From positions 1,426,001-1,490,000 of the forward strand of contig NZ_CP108508.1 in assembly GCF_035917275.1 (NCBI RefSeq): a stretch of 64,000 bases of DNA, written 5' to 3'. A program made the translations under genes and the position numbers. Of this stretch, positions 48,778 through 56,872 are shown piece by piece (the stretch's first letter is position 1; each line of letters starts with the position of its first letter). The notes beneath the pieces are model-generated. The model was not told the origin of the DNA. It saw only the letters and a program-made list of their open reading frames with translations, and ran no database searches. This DNA is from Streptomyces sp. NBC_01237 (GTDB taxonomy: Bacteria; Actinomycetota; Actinomycetes; Streptomycetales; Streptomycetaceae).

Positions 48778-48921
48778 GGTGCTTGCTCCTTGCGTCGAGA
48801 GTCGTCGGTTTTCGCGGACCCTGCCCGGCCCGTGAGTCCCTGGCGCCATCCGCCCGGCAGTCGCCGCAGGAAGAGGGTGATCCGTGGTGCTCGTGGTGCT
48901 GCGTCTCAGATTTTCAAAACG

Positions 48922-48942
48922 CTGTTCTGTAGAGCAGAACAG
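48922..48942. promoter_or_regulatory. Probable IclR operator O1 of the leftward operon
   Basis: A 21-bp dyad CTGTTC-N9-GAACAG in which symmetry extends to eight bases per arm (CTGTTCTG/CAGAACAG). It starts one base beyond the predicted transcription start of the aminotransferase operon, a classical repressor position. It shares its arms and spacing with the site over the IclR start codon. Confidence 0.8.
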
Positions 48943-48949
48943 TGCCTGG

Positions 48950-48978
48950 ATATTACGTCCGCCCCCGAGGGGGGTCAA
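48950..48978 (-). promoter_or_regulatory. Near-consensus promoter for the aminotransferase operon
   Basis: On the minus strand TTGACC (48978-48973) and TAATAT (48955-48950) are separated by 17 bp. This closely matches the HrdB-type consensus. Transcription should start near 48943, giving a ~165-nt leader before the start at 48777. Confidence 0.75.
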
Positions 48979-49079
48979 CCCCCTTCCGGACAACAAAACG
49001 CCGATTACTGGCCTTTCCTGGGCCCTCACGGGACCTTCACGGTCACAGAGGGTCCGCTCGGACCCCGGCAGGCACTACG

Positions 49080-49100
49080 CTGTTCTGCTATGACGAACAG
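49080..49100. promoter_or_regulatory. Probable IclR operator O2 overlapping the regulator start codon
   Basis: CTGTTC (49080-49085), nine bases including the ATG at 49090, then GAACAG (49095-49100). It has the same arms and spacing as O1, so the regulator most likely represses itself. A TACGCT hexamer just upstream (49075-49080) would allow a leaderless or nearly leaderless transcript. Confidence 0.75.
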
Positions 49101-49947
49101 TGCTGCCCAAGAAGAACCGAAGTACTGGGTCAAGAGCGTGGCCAGGGCAGCGGACATCCTCGAAGCGCTCGCCGCCCCCTCCCAGGGGAACGGTCTGAGC
49201 GTCACCGAGGTCGGCCAGGTCTGCTCCATCTCCAAGAGCGCGGCCTTCGGCATGCTCCAGACCCTGCGCGCCTACGGCCTCGTCTCGGACGACGGCGAGG
49301 GCATGAACCGGCGCTACCGGCTCGGCATGAGCCTGGCCAGACTCGGCGACCGGGCCCGCTCCCAGGTCTCCCTGCGCGGTGTCGCCCACCCGGTCCTGCG
49401 CGACCTCACCGGCCTCACCGGCATGGCCTCGCGGCTCGCCGTGCCCGAGGACGGGCATGCCGTGGTGGTGGACCAGGTCGAGCTCGACCAGCGCGTCCGG
49501 CTGGACCTGCGGATGGGCCAGCGCGAGCTGCCGCACTGCACGGGCCTGGGCAAGGCCCTGCTGTCCGCCGTGGGGCAGAGCGAGGCCGCCGCGGTCATCG
49601 AGCGGTTCGGACTGCCCCGCCGCACGGCACGGACCATCACCGATCCGGCCACGTTCCTGTCCCACCTGCGCGACATCGCCCGGGTCGGCTACGCCCTGGA
49701 CGACGAGGAGGACGCCGAGGGCATCATCTGCATCGGCGCGCCGGTCTTCGACGACCGTTCGGTGTGCGCGGGCGCGGTCAGCATCACCGGACTGAAGCTC
49801 GGCCTGCCGGCCTGGCGCTACCAGGAACTGGGCGGCCAGGTACGCGACGCGGCACGGCGGATCAGCCGGTCGCTGGGCTGGATCGACGACACGGCGGAGG
49901 ACTCCTCCGACGCCGCCCGGGAAGATTCCGACGCGATCAGGTCTTGA
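49090..49947 (+). CDS. IclR-family transcriptional regulator
   Basis: 285 residues from ATG 49090. The N-terminal winged helix-turn-helix (~12-80) contains SVARAADILEALA, LSVTEVGQVCSISKSAAFGMLQTL and GLVSDD. The C-terminal IclR effector domain (~95-260) contains CTGLGKALLSA, a GxxxDDEE segment and ICIGAPVFDDRSVCAGAVSITG. IclR regulators usually repress catabolic operons and release DNA on binding a pathway intermediate. The gene lies between the leftward and rightward sugar operons. Matching dyads occur upstream of the leftward operon and over its own start, so both are probably targets. An acidic tail ends the protein. Confidence 0.92.
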   Translation: MTNSAAQEEPKYWVKSVARAADILEALAAPSQGNGLSVTEVGQVCSISKSAAFGMLQTLRAYGLVSDDGEGMNRRYRLGMSLARLGDRARSQVSLRGVAHPVLRDLTGLTGMASRLAVPEDGHAVVVDQVELDQRVRLDLRMGQRELPHCTGLGKALLSAVGQSEAAAVIERFGLPRRTARTITDPATFLSHLRDIARVGYALDDEEDAEGIICIGAPVFDDRSVCAGAVSITGLKLGLPAWRYQELGGQVRDAARRISRSLGWIDDTAEDSSDAAREDSDAIRS

Positions 49948-49973
49948 CCGATCGGCATCACCGGCCGTAGGTT
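49944..49973 (+). promoter_or_regulatory. Promoter for the rightward Tat-protein/ABC operon
   Basis: TTGACC (49944-49949) overlaps the IclR stop codon; 18 bp on is TAGGTT (49968-49973). This is a good Streptomyces vegetative-type promoter, with a start predicted near 49980 and a leader of about 175 nt. Confidence 0.65.
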
Positions 49974-49984
49974 CCCTGCCAACC

Positions 49985-50008
49985 CCGGTGACACCCACAG
50001 GTCACCGG
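49985..50008. promoter_or_regulatory. Dyad just after the rightward promoter
   Basis: CCGGTGAC (49985-49992) and GTCACCGG (50001-50008), a perfect 8-bp inverted repeat with an 8-nt loop. It sits at about +5 of the predicted transcript. It may be an operator for a second regulator, a leader hairpin, or the terminator of the IclR gene. It differs from the IclR site. Confidence 0.5.
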
Positions 50009-50155
50009 TGATTTACCCCTTCCGGCCCGCTTCCGACACCTGCCCATCGTGTCGTGGACATCCGACGGCCGGACCCTTTTGAGCCATCCGCCTCATGGCA
50101 GTCCCCCGCAGGAACGCTCCCTCGTTTTCGGCACTTCTCGGAAGGCGAAGTCCGC

Positions 50156-52312
50156 ATGAGCGTTCCCACCAGTCCCACTCCCGCGCAGTCCAGCCGCCGT
50201 CATCTGTTGCGGGCCTCGGGTCTCGCCGGTCTGGTCGTGGCCGGTTCGGCCGTGGCCTCCGGCTCCGCGCAGGCCGCTCCCGGACACGCCGCCGACGTCA
50301 CCCGCGTCGACACCGTCACCGCACTGCGCGCCCTGAACACCCAACACCTCACCGAGGGCACCGTGGTCCTCGTCGCGGGCCACCACACCCCCGCCGACGG
50401 CGGAGCCATGGCCGTCCGCTGGAACAGGACCTCCCGAGCCACCCACAACGGCGGCACCGTCATCACCCCCGCCAAGAACCCCACCACCGGACGCTGGCAC
50501 CAGCTCCACACCGGCACCGTCGACTTCCGCACCTTCGGACACTTCGACGCCAAAACCCCCGCCGACACCGCACTCGACGCGATGGTCCACGACCCCACCG
50601 TCCACCGCATCGAAGCCCACACCGACCTCCTCCTCACCCGACGCCACCTCTTCACCCGCTCCCACATCGAACTCGACTTCGGCGGACACCACATCCACAC
50701 CGAAGGCATCGAGAAGAACACCCACGACAACCCCTTCGGCGCCGTCCTCTCCTTCCGCGGCACCACCACCGACACCACGCACACCCACAAGCTGGGCGCG
50801 CCGATGCCGGACCTGTCCGACCTCTTCGAGGTCGGCGACTCGGGGAAGTTCGCGGTCGGCCAGTGGTGGGCCGTGGAGACCGACGCGCTGGCGGGGAAGT
50901 ACGAGAAGGAGATCCAGCGGCTCGTCCAGGTCACCGGGATCGTCGACGCCACGCACATCCGGGTCAACTACCAGATCGGCTGGGACCTGGCCGCGGGGCG
51001 CACCCTGAGCTGGACCCGTATCGAGCCCGTCGACCGTGCCCATGTCCGCAACATGGTCTTCGAGGGCTGGGGCGAGGACGAGATGACCGGCTCGCATCCG
51101 GTCGCGTACGAGTACGCGGTGCGCTGCGACGTCTCCGGGATCGAGGCCATCGGCACCTTCTGGCCGGTGGTGATGCGCCGCTGGTGCACGTACTACCGCA
51201 CCGAGCAGTGCTCGCTGACCAACCCCAAGTCCGTGACCTACGGCGGGGCGGGCTATCTCACCCAGCAGATCTACTGTCTGTACGGGCACGTGGAGGACTG
51301 TCACACCTCCAACGCCCGTCACCTCAACGACTTCACGGCCTCCGCGTACTGCTACGTGACCAACTGCCACGGCGACGGTGACGACGAGGGCCCGTTCGTC
51401 ACGCACGGTCAGTTCGAGCACGATCTCGTCTACACCGGCAACTCCGGGCTGATGACGTTCGCCAACTCCGGTGCCGCGTGGGGCGGCAGGGCCAAGCGGA
51501 TCACGGTCCGCAGGCACTCCTGTTCCTGGTTCGTGGCCCGGGTCAAGATCACCGATCTGACCCTGGAGGACGTGCACGTCGTCGGCAAGAAGTCGCTCGC
51601 GGGCTCCGGAATGCTCTGGGTCAACGCGGACGGTGTACAGCTGCGCGGCTGCACCGCCAGTGGACCGCTGATCGTCTCCCGCGCCTCGGACCTCTCCACC
51701 CGCCCCAATGTGATCGCCGACTCCTCGTTCGCGTTCGCCGCGGGTGCCGAGATCACCCAGGCCAGTGTCTCCGCCCCGGTCACGATCGCGCGGACGGTGC
51801 TCAAGGGCGTCGACGGCGCGGTGTTCAACGGCACCGGGCCCCTCGTGCTCGACCAGTGCACGCTGTCCGGCTCGAAGGACACCGCTCCCGTCTCCCTCGC
51901 GCACACGGACATCACGGTGCTCGGCGGCGAACTCCGCGACACGGGACTGAAGCTGACCTCGGCGAAGGACCAGCGGCTGCGGGTCGACGGCACCCGGATC
52001 AACGGCACCAACAAGGACGGCGCGCTCCTCTCCCGTACCGGAGCCGGCCGCGCCGTCGACTGGCAGCTGACCGGGCTCGACTCCACCGCCCCCGGCGGCA
52101 CCGCCCATCTGCGCCTCGCCGAGGGCCCCAACCGCTACCGGGCCACCGGGTGCACCTTCACCGGTGGCGGGCTCGACCTGCGGCCCGCGGCCTTCGCCGG
52201 TTCCGACAGCCATCTGCTGCACACCGGCTGCGTCGAGAACGGCACCGAGCGCACCGCGCTGCCCGACGAGGGCGACCGCGTCGCCCACACCGCGGCCAAT
52301 CTGCGCTTCTGA
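50156..52312 (+). CDS. Tat-exported right-handed beta-helix protein, copy 2
   Basis: 718 residues from ATG 50156, with GGAAGG upstream. Same design as the copy at 42055-44193: twin-arginine signal (SRRHLLRASG), AQAA cleavage region, an N-terminal domain (~45-205) identical but for one residue, and a more diverged beta-helix body with conserved patterns (MRRWCTYYRTEQCS, GGAGYLTQQIYCLYG, CHGDGDD). The equal positions of Cys, His and Asp suggest that both keep the same activity, perhaps on different ends or linkages of one polysaccharide; this is inference. It opens the rightward operon and is followed 35 bp later by the Gfo/Idh/MocA gene. Confidence 0.8.
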   Translation: MSVPTSPTPAQSSRRHLLRASGLAGLVVAGSAVASGSAQAAPGHAADVTRVDTVTALRALNTQHLTEGTVVLVAGHHTPADGGAMAVRWNRTSRATHNGGTVITPAKNPTTGRWHQLHTGTVDFRTFGHFDAKTPADTALDAMVHDPTVHRIEAHTDLLLTRRHLFTRSHIELDFGGHHIHTEGIEKNTHDNPFGAVLSFRGTTTDTTHTHKLGAPMPDLSDLFEVGDSGKFAVGQWWAVETDALAGKYEKEIQRLVQVTGIVDATHIRVNYQIGWDLAAGRTLSWTRIEPVDRAHVRNMVFEGWGEDEMTGSHPVAYEYAVRCDVSGIEAIGTFWPVVMRRWCTYYRTEQCSLTNPKSVTYGGAGYLTQQIYCLYGHVEDCHTSNARHLNDFTASAYCYVTNCHGDGDDEGPFVTHGQFEHDLVYTGNSGLMTFANSGAAWGGRAKRITVRRHSCSWFVARVKITDLTLEDVHVVGKKSLAGSGMLWVNADGVQLRGCTASGPLIVSRASDLSTRPNVIADSSFAFAAGAEITQASVSAPVTIARTVLKGVDGAVFNGTGPLVLDQCTLSGSKDTAPVSLAHTDITVLGGELRDTGLKLTSAKDQRLRVDGTRINGTNKDGALLSRTGAGRAVDWQLTGLDSTAPGGTAHLRLAEGPNRYRATGCTFTGGGLDLRPAAFAGSDSHLLHTGCVENGTERTALPDEGDRVAHTAANLRF
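50195..50776 (+). repeat. 582-bp inverted repeat, right arm
   Basis: Equal in length to, and nearly identical with, the reverse complement of 43591-44172. The arms enclose 44173-50194, which holds the SDR, amidohydrolase, dehydratase, aminotransferase and IclR genes and the rightward promoter. Confidence 0.92.
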
Positions 52313-52347
52313 GCGCCCCGACCACTGAGTCCGAGGAGGCAATCCCC

Positions 52348-53604
52348 GTGTCCACGCATACCCCGATCACCGGCCGGCCCGTACGGGTCGCCCTCGTCGG
52401 CGCCGGTAACCGCGGTCTGACGTACGCCGAGTGGATCAAGGCCCACCCGGAGCGCGCCGAACTCGTCGCCGTCGCCGACCCGCGTCCGGCCGCGCGGGCC
52501 GCCGCGGGCGCCCCCGTCGAATTCGACGACTGGCGGCCGCTCGTCGAGAACCGCATCGCCGACGCCGTCATCGTCGCCACCCAGGACCGCTTCCATGTCG
52601 AGCCCGTACTGGCCCTGGCCGAGGCCGGGTACGCGATCCTCGCCGAGAAGCCGCTCGCCCCGACCGAGGACGAGACCCGGCGGATCGTCGAGGGCGTGGA
52701 GCGGGCCGGAGTCCTCTTCGCCGTCTGCCACGTCATGCGGTACACGCCCTACACCGACCTGGTGAAGGGCGTGGTGGACTCCGGCGTCCTCGGCCAGCTG
52801 GTCTCCCTCGACCACCTGGAGCCGGTCGGCTGGTGGCACTACGCGCACAGCTATGTGCGTGGCCCGTGGCGCAGCGAGAAGGACTCGTCCCCGATGCTGC
52901 TCGCCAAGTCCTGCCACGACCTGGACTGGATCACCTATGTCATGGGCGGCCGGATCGAGCAGGTCACCGGGTTCGGCGGACTGAAGCACTTCCGGCCGGA
53001 GAACGCCCCGGCCGGGTCCGCCGACCGCTGTCTGGACTGCGCGGTGGAGTCCGACTGCCCGTACAGCGCGCTGAAGCTGTACATGCCCACGCTGCGCGAG
53101 AAGGGCGCGGTCTGGCCGGTCACCCATGTCACCGAGGCGACGGACGAGGCCGGGCTGGTGCAGGCGTTGCGGGAGGGCCCGTACGGCGTCTGCGCCTACC
53201 GCAGCGACAACGACGTGGTGGACCACCAGGTCATCGCCATGCAGCTGACGGACGGGGTGACCGCGACCTTCCAGATGGTGGCGTTCACCGAGCAGACCCA
53301 CCGGCAGACCCGGATCTTCGGCTCGCACGGCTGGCTGCGCGGTGACGGTGAACGGGTCACCGTGCAGGACTTCCGCACGGGCGCCACGACCGTCCATGAA
53401 CTGGGCGAGTCCGGTTCGAACGCGGCCGACGGGCACGGCGGCGGGGACGCCGCGCTGGTCGAGGCGTTCGTCACCGCTGTCGCCACCGGGGACGCCGGGG
53501 CCGTCCGCTCCGGCCCCGCCACTTCGCTCGGCAGCCATCTGGCGGCCTTCGCCGCCGAACGCGCCCGCCACACCGGCACCGTCCAGCAGGTGCCCCTCGC
53601 ATGA
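52348..53604 (+). CDS. Gfo/Idh/MocA-family NAD(P)-dependent sugar oxidoreductase
   Basis: 418 residues from GTG 52348, with GAGGAGG upstream. The N-terminal Rossmann fold has VALVGAGNRGLTYAEW and the family EKPLAPT motif (~105). The C-terminal domain contains DHLEPVGWWHYAHSYVRG and SCHDLDWITYVMG, with the His-Asp pair typical of catalysis. A cluster of cysteines (CLDCAVESDCPYSA, ~225-240) is found in a subgroup acting on sugars and inositols and may bind metal or be structural. It is likely to oxidise or epimerise a sugar or its derivative imported by the downstream ABC system. The start codon follows the Tat-protein stop by 35 bp. Confidence 0.87.
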   Translation: MSTHTPITGRPVRVALVGAGNRGLTYAEWIKAHPERAELVAVADPRPAARAAAGAPVEFDDWRPLVENRIADAVIVATQDRFHVEPVLALAEAGYAILAEKPLAPTEDETRRIVEGVERAGVLFAVCHVMRYTPYTDLVKGVVDSGVLGQLVSLDHLEPVGWWHYAHSYVRGPWRSEKDSSPMLLAKSCHDLDWITYVMGGRIEQVTGFGGLKHFRPENAPAGSADRCLDCAVESDCPYSALKLYMPTLREKGAVWPVTHVTEATDEAGLVQALREGPYGVCAYRSDNDVVDHQVIAMQLTDGVTATFQMVAFTEQTHRQTRIFGSHGWLRGDGERVTVQDFRTGATTVHELGESGSNAADGHGGGDAALVEAFVTAVATGDAGAVRSGPATSLGSHLAAFAAERARHTGTVQQVPLA

Positions 53605-53651
53605 CACCCCTTTGTCCCGGCACCACCCTCACGTCCTCGGAGGACTCCCTC

Positions 53652-54905
53652 ATGTCCCGTGTACTGAAGCGCCGTTCCAGAGTCCGTGCCCTCGCCGCCC
53701 CGGTCCTCGCCACCGCGCTGGCCACCGGTGTGCTGGCCGGCTGCTCCAGCGACAGCGACGGCAACACCGTCACCATGTGGACCTACCCCGTCATCTTCGA
53801 CGAGGCCAAGAACAAGGCCTACTGGGACGGTCTCGTCAAGGCGTTCGAGAAGGAGCACTCCGGCGTCACCGTGAAGGTGGAGACCTTCCCCTGGGCCAAC
53901 CGCGACACCGCGCTGGCCACCGCGATCGCCTCCGGCAAGGGCCCGGACGCCGTCTACCTCATCCCGGACCAGCTGCCCAAGTACGCCAAGAACATCGTCC
54001 CGGCCGACGACTACATGCCGGCCGACGCCGAGGCGGACTACACCGACTTCGCGCTGAAGTCCGTGGAGTACGACGGCAAGAAGCTCGGCACCCCGGTCCT
54101 GACCAGCGCCAACCCGCTGATCTGCGACAAGCGGGTGTTCTCCGCGATCGGTGAGACCTCCTACCCCACGAGCTGGGCGGAGCTGGAGGCACTGGCCCCG
54201 AAGCTGAAGGACAAGGGCTTCTACGCCACCAGCTACAGCGGTGACACCCAGCAGACGCTGAACATGACCTTCTACCCGCTGCTCTGGCAGGCGGGCGGCG
54301 ACGTCTTCTCCGAGGACGGCAAGAAGGTCACGTTCAACGACGCCGCCGGGGTCAAGGCGCTGACGTACCTGAAGAAGCTGGTCGAGGGCGGCTACACCGA
54401 CAAGGACCTGGTCACCACGACGCCGAAGCTGGAGCAGACCCCGGTCGCCAAGGGCAAGGTCGCCTGCACCTGGCAGAACACCCCGGCCGACGTCGAGCCC
54501 TTCTGGGGCAAGGAGAACATCGTCGTCCAGCCGCCGCTGAAGGAGACCGAGTCCATCGGCTACGGCACCGTGGGCGCCCTGTCGATGCTGAAGGGCGCCG
54601 ACAAGAAGAACACCGGCGACTGGCTGAACTTCGTCGCCGAGTCGAAGAACGCGGCCGGCCTCCAGACGGGCGCGGGCTACTTCCCCGCCCGTAGGTCCGG
54701 CGGCGACCTCTACCCCGGCGATGCCCTTCAGAAGGCCGTCGGCGCCACGCTGCCGAGCATGACCGTGGGCCCGCTGGAGGACAAGTCCCGCGAGGTCATG
54801 GGGGTGCTGGCGCCGGAGATCCAGGCGGCGCTGCTGGGCAAGAAGAGCCCGCAGCAGGCTCTCGACGACTCGGCGAAGGCCGCCCAGGCGATGCTCGGCC
54901 GCTAG
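53652..54905 (+). CDS. ABC sugar transporter, substrate-binding lipoprotein
   Basis: 417 residues from ATG 53652, behind GGAGG. A lipoprotein signal with lipobox VLAGC places Cys at about residue 31, followed by a Ser/Asp-rich tether. The body is a family-1 extracellular solute-binding protein with TVTMWTYPVIFDEAKNKAYW, SGKGPDAVYLIPDQLP and a GGDVFSEDGKKVTFND segment. Proteins of this group bind oligosaccharides or sugar derivatives. It overlaps no neighbour; a double hairpin separates it from the permease genes and probably keeps its expression higher. Confidence 0.92.
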   Translation: MSRVLKRRSRVRALAAPVLATALATGVLAGCSSDSDGNTVTMWTYPVIFDEAKNKAYWDGLVKAFEKEHSGVTVKVETFPWANRDTALATAIASGKGPDAVYLIPDQLPKYAKNIVPADDYMPADAEADYTDFALKSVEYDGKKLGTPVLTSANPLICDKRVFSAIGETSYPTSWAELEALAPKLKDKGFYATSYSGDTQQTLNMTFYPLLWQAGGDVFSEDGKKVTFNDAAGVKALTYLKKLVEGGYTDKDLVTTTPKLEQTPVAKGKVACTWQNTPADVEPFWGKENIVVQPPLKETESIGYGTVGALSMLKGADKKNTGDWLNFVAESKNAAGLQTGAGYFPARRSGGDLYPGDALQKAVGATLPSMTVGPLEDKSREVMGVLAPEIQAALLGKKSPQQALDDSAKAAQAMLGR

Positions 54906-54916
54906 CCCGTTCCCAC

Positions 54917-54965
54917 GGGGTCCGGGCCGCACCCGGACCCCGCCCCTCCCGGCATCGCGCCGGGA
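54917..54965 (+). terminator. Double hairpin between binding-protein and permease genes
   Basis: The first stem is 10 bp, GGGGTCCGGG (54917-54926) with CCCGGACCCC (54932-54941), loop 5 nt. The second is 7 bp, TCCCGGC (54947-54953) with GCCGGGA (54959-54965). They lie just after the binding-protein stop in an otherwise continuous operon. This suggests partial termination or mRNA stabilisation, as is common after periplasmic/lipoprotein binding-protein genes. Confidence 0.65.
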
Positions 54966-55007
54966 CCGTACACCCCCGCAATTTCCCCGTACCGCAAGGA
55001 GATCCCC

Positions 55008-55913
55008 GTGGCAGTCGTCGCGGAACCCACCCGCCGGGGCCGTCGCAGCGGGCCGCAGGCGCGCCGCGAGGCCCGGATCGGCCTGCTCTTCGTCCTTCCG
55101 TGTTTCCTGCTCTTCCTCGCCTTCCGGTTCGGCCCCGGCGTCGCCGGTGTGCTGATGAGCTTCACGGACTACTCGCTCACCGGCGGCGGCAGCTTCATAG
55201 GGCTCGACAACTTCACCCGTCTGTGGGACGACCCGCTGTTCTGGCAGGCGCTGAAGGTCACCGTCCTCTACACCGTGCTGGCCGTGCCCGGCACTCTGAT
55301 CGCGTCCGTCTCGCTGGCGCTGATCACCCGCCGGGCCTTCCGGGGCGCGAAGTTCTTCCGTTCGGTGTTCTTCCTGCCGGTCGTCACCTCGCTGGTGCTG
55401 GCCGCCACCGTGTTCGTCTGGATCTTCTCGACCGGCGGCCCGTGGTCCACCCTGATGGGCTGGTTCGGGATGTCCGAGGGCTCCTGGCTCTCCGACGACG
55501 TCCTGGTGCTGCCCGCGCTCGCGATCGTCGGTGTCTGGTCCCGCTTCGGGTACGGGATGCTCATCCTGCTCGCCCGGATGCAGGACATCCCGCGTGAGCT
55601 GGAGGAGGCCGCCCTCACCGACGGCGCCGGGCCCTGGCAGCGGTTCCGCTACATCGTGCTGCCGCAGCTCAAGCCCGCCCTGTTCTTCCTCGCGGTGATC
55701 GAGACGACGGCCTCCTTCCAGGTGTTCGACGCCGTCTACACGATGACCGGCGGCGGCCCCGCCAACGCGAGTTACACGCTCGTCTTCCAGCTCTACGACG
55801 CGGGCTTCAAGTACTTCGACCTCGGTTACGCCGCCGCCATCGGCGTCGCGCTCTTCGTGCTGACCGTGGTGGTGGCCGTGATCCAGCGGCTCGTGATCGG
55901 GAAGGACCAGTGA
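55008..55913 (+). CDS. ABC sugar transporter permease (MalF/UgpA type)
   Basis: 301 residues from GTG 55008 after AAGGAG. It has six predicted membrane helices, with a basic N-terminus (TRRGRRSGPQARREAR). The EAA loop ELEEAALTDGAGPWQRFRYIVLP (~195-217) is the contact site for the ATPase. No ATP-binding subunit is encoded nearby. In Streptomyces such importers usually share the ATPase MsiK, encoded elsewhere; that is established for several sugar systems and assumed here. The gene is coupled to the second permease by an overlap or very short gap. Confidence 0.92.
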   Translation: MAVVAEPTRRGRRSGPQARREARIGLLFVLPCFLLFLAFRFGPGVAGVLMSFTDYSLTGGGSFIGLDNFTRLWDDPLFWQALKVTVLYTVLAVPGTLIASVSLALITRRAFRGAKFFRSVFFLPVVTSLVLAATVFVWIFSTGGPWSTLMGWFGMSEGSWLSDDVLVLPALAIVGVWSRFGYGMLILLARMQDIPRELEEAALTDGAGPWQRFRYIVLPQLKPALFFLAVIETTASFQVFDAVYTMTGGGPANASYTLVFQLYDAGFKYFDLGYAAAIGVALFVLTVVVAVIQRLVIGKDQ

Positions 55914-55915
55914 CC

Positions 55916-56866
55916 ATGACCGCAAGCCCTGTGGACACCGAGAAGGCACCGCCCGCGCCCCTGGCGCCCGCGGGCGGCGACCGGGCCGGCCGCCGCGCCG
56001 AGCGCAAGCTGCGCAAGCAGGCCGAGCAGGACACCGTCCCGCACGGCATGCGCGCCACCCCGGCCGGACGGATCGCCCGCGGCGCGCTGCTGACCGTGGC
56101 CGCGATCGTGACGATCTTCCCGTTCTACGCGATGGTCGTGCTCTCGCTGAAGCCGTCCGCGGCGGTCGAGTTCCCCGGCAGTCTGCTGCCGTGGCCGCTG
56201 ACCGGCGAGGCGTACGACACCGTCATGAACGCCCAGGCCGTGCCGCGCTGGCTGCTCAACACCCTGATCTATTCGGTCGTCTCGGTCGTGGGTGTGCTGC
56301 TGCTGGCCTCACTGGCCGGGTACGCGTTCGCCAAGAAGCGCTTCCCGGGCCGGGAGGCGATGTTCTGGTCGTTCCTGTCGATGGTCATGGTCCCGTACCA
56401 CGTCACGATGATCCCGACCTTCGCGATGATCGCGAAGATGGGCGGCGTCGACACCTACTGGGGCCTGATCGTGCCGACCCTGGCCAACGCCCAGGCGGTG
56501 TTCCTGATGCGGCAGTTCATCCAGGGGCTGCCCGACGAGCTGTTCGAGGCCGCCCGGCTCGACGGGTGCAGCGAGTGGCAGATCTTCTACCGGATCGTGC
56601 TGCCGCTGCTGAAGCCGATCCTCGCCACACTGGGTGTCTTCGTCTTCCTGTGGCACTGGAACGACTTCCTGTGGCCGCTGGTCATCGGCCAGTCCACCGA
56701 TATGCGCACCCTCACCGTCGGTATCGCCTCGCTCCAGCAGCAGAACGTGCCGCTGAATGTGGTGCTCTCCGGCTCCGTCATCGCGTTCGTGCCCATCTTC
56801 GCCGCGTACCTGGTGGGCCAGCGCTACTTCACCGAGGGCGTCTCCGCGTCCGGAATCAAGGGATAG
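55916..56866 (+). CDS. ABC sugar transporter permease (MalG/UgpE type)
   Basis: 316 residues from ATG 55916, which is spaced well from the GGAAGGA site; GTG at 55910 overlapping the upstream stop is an alternative. A ~55-residue charged N-terminus is longer than usual. The helices that follow end with the EAA loop ELFEAARLDGCSEWQIFYRIVLP (~215-237). It pairs with the preceding permease to form the membrane channel of the importer. The downstream gene begins 6 bp after its stop. Confidence 0.92.
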   Translation: MTASPVDTEKAPPAPLAPAGGDRAGRRAERKLRKQAEQDTVPHGMRATPAGRIARGALLTVAAIVTIFPFYAMVVLSLKPSAAVEFPGSLLPWPLTGEAYDTVMNAQAVPRWLLNTLIYSVVSVVGVLLLASLAGYAFAKKRFPGREAMFWSFLSMVMVPYHVTMIPTFAMIAKMGGVDTYWGLIVPTLANAQAVFLMRQFIQGLPDELFEAARLDGCSEWQIFYRIVLPLLKPILATLGVFVFLWHWNDFLWPLVIGQSTDMRTLTVGIASLQQQNVPLNVVLSGSVIAFVPIFAAYLVGQRYFTEGVSASGIKG

Positions 56867-56872
56867 CCACGC

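Noticed and set aside
43591..50776. Composite transposon or IS element bounded by the inverted repeats
   Set aside because: The arms are coding sequence of Tat-exported proteins. No transposase or target-site duplication was seen.
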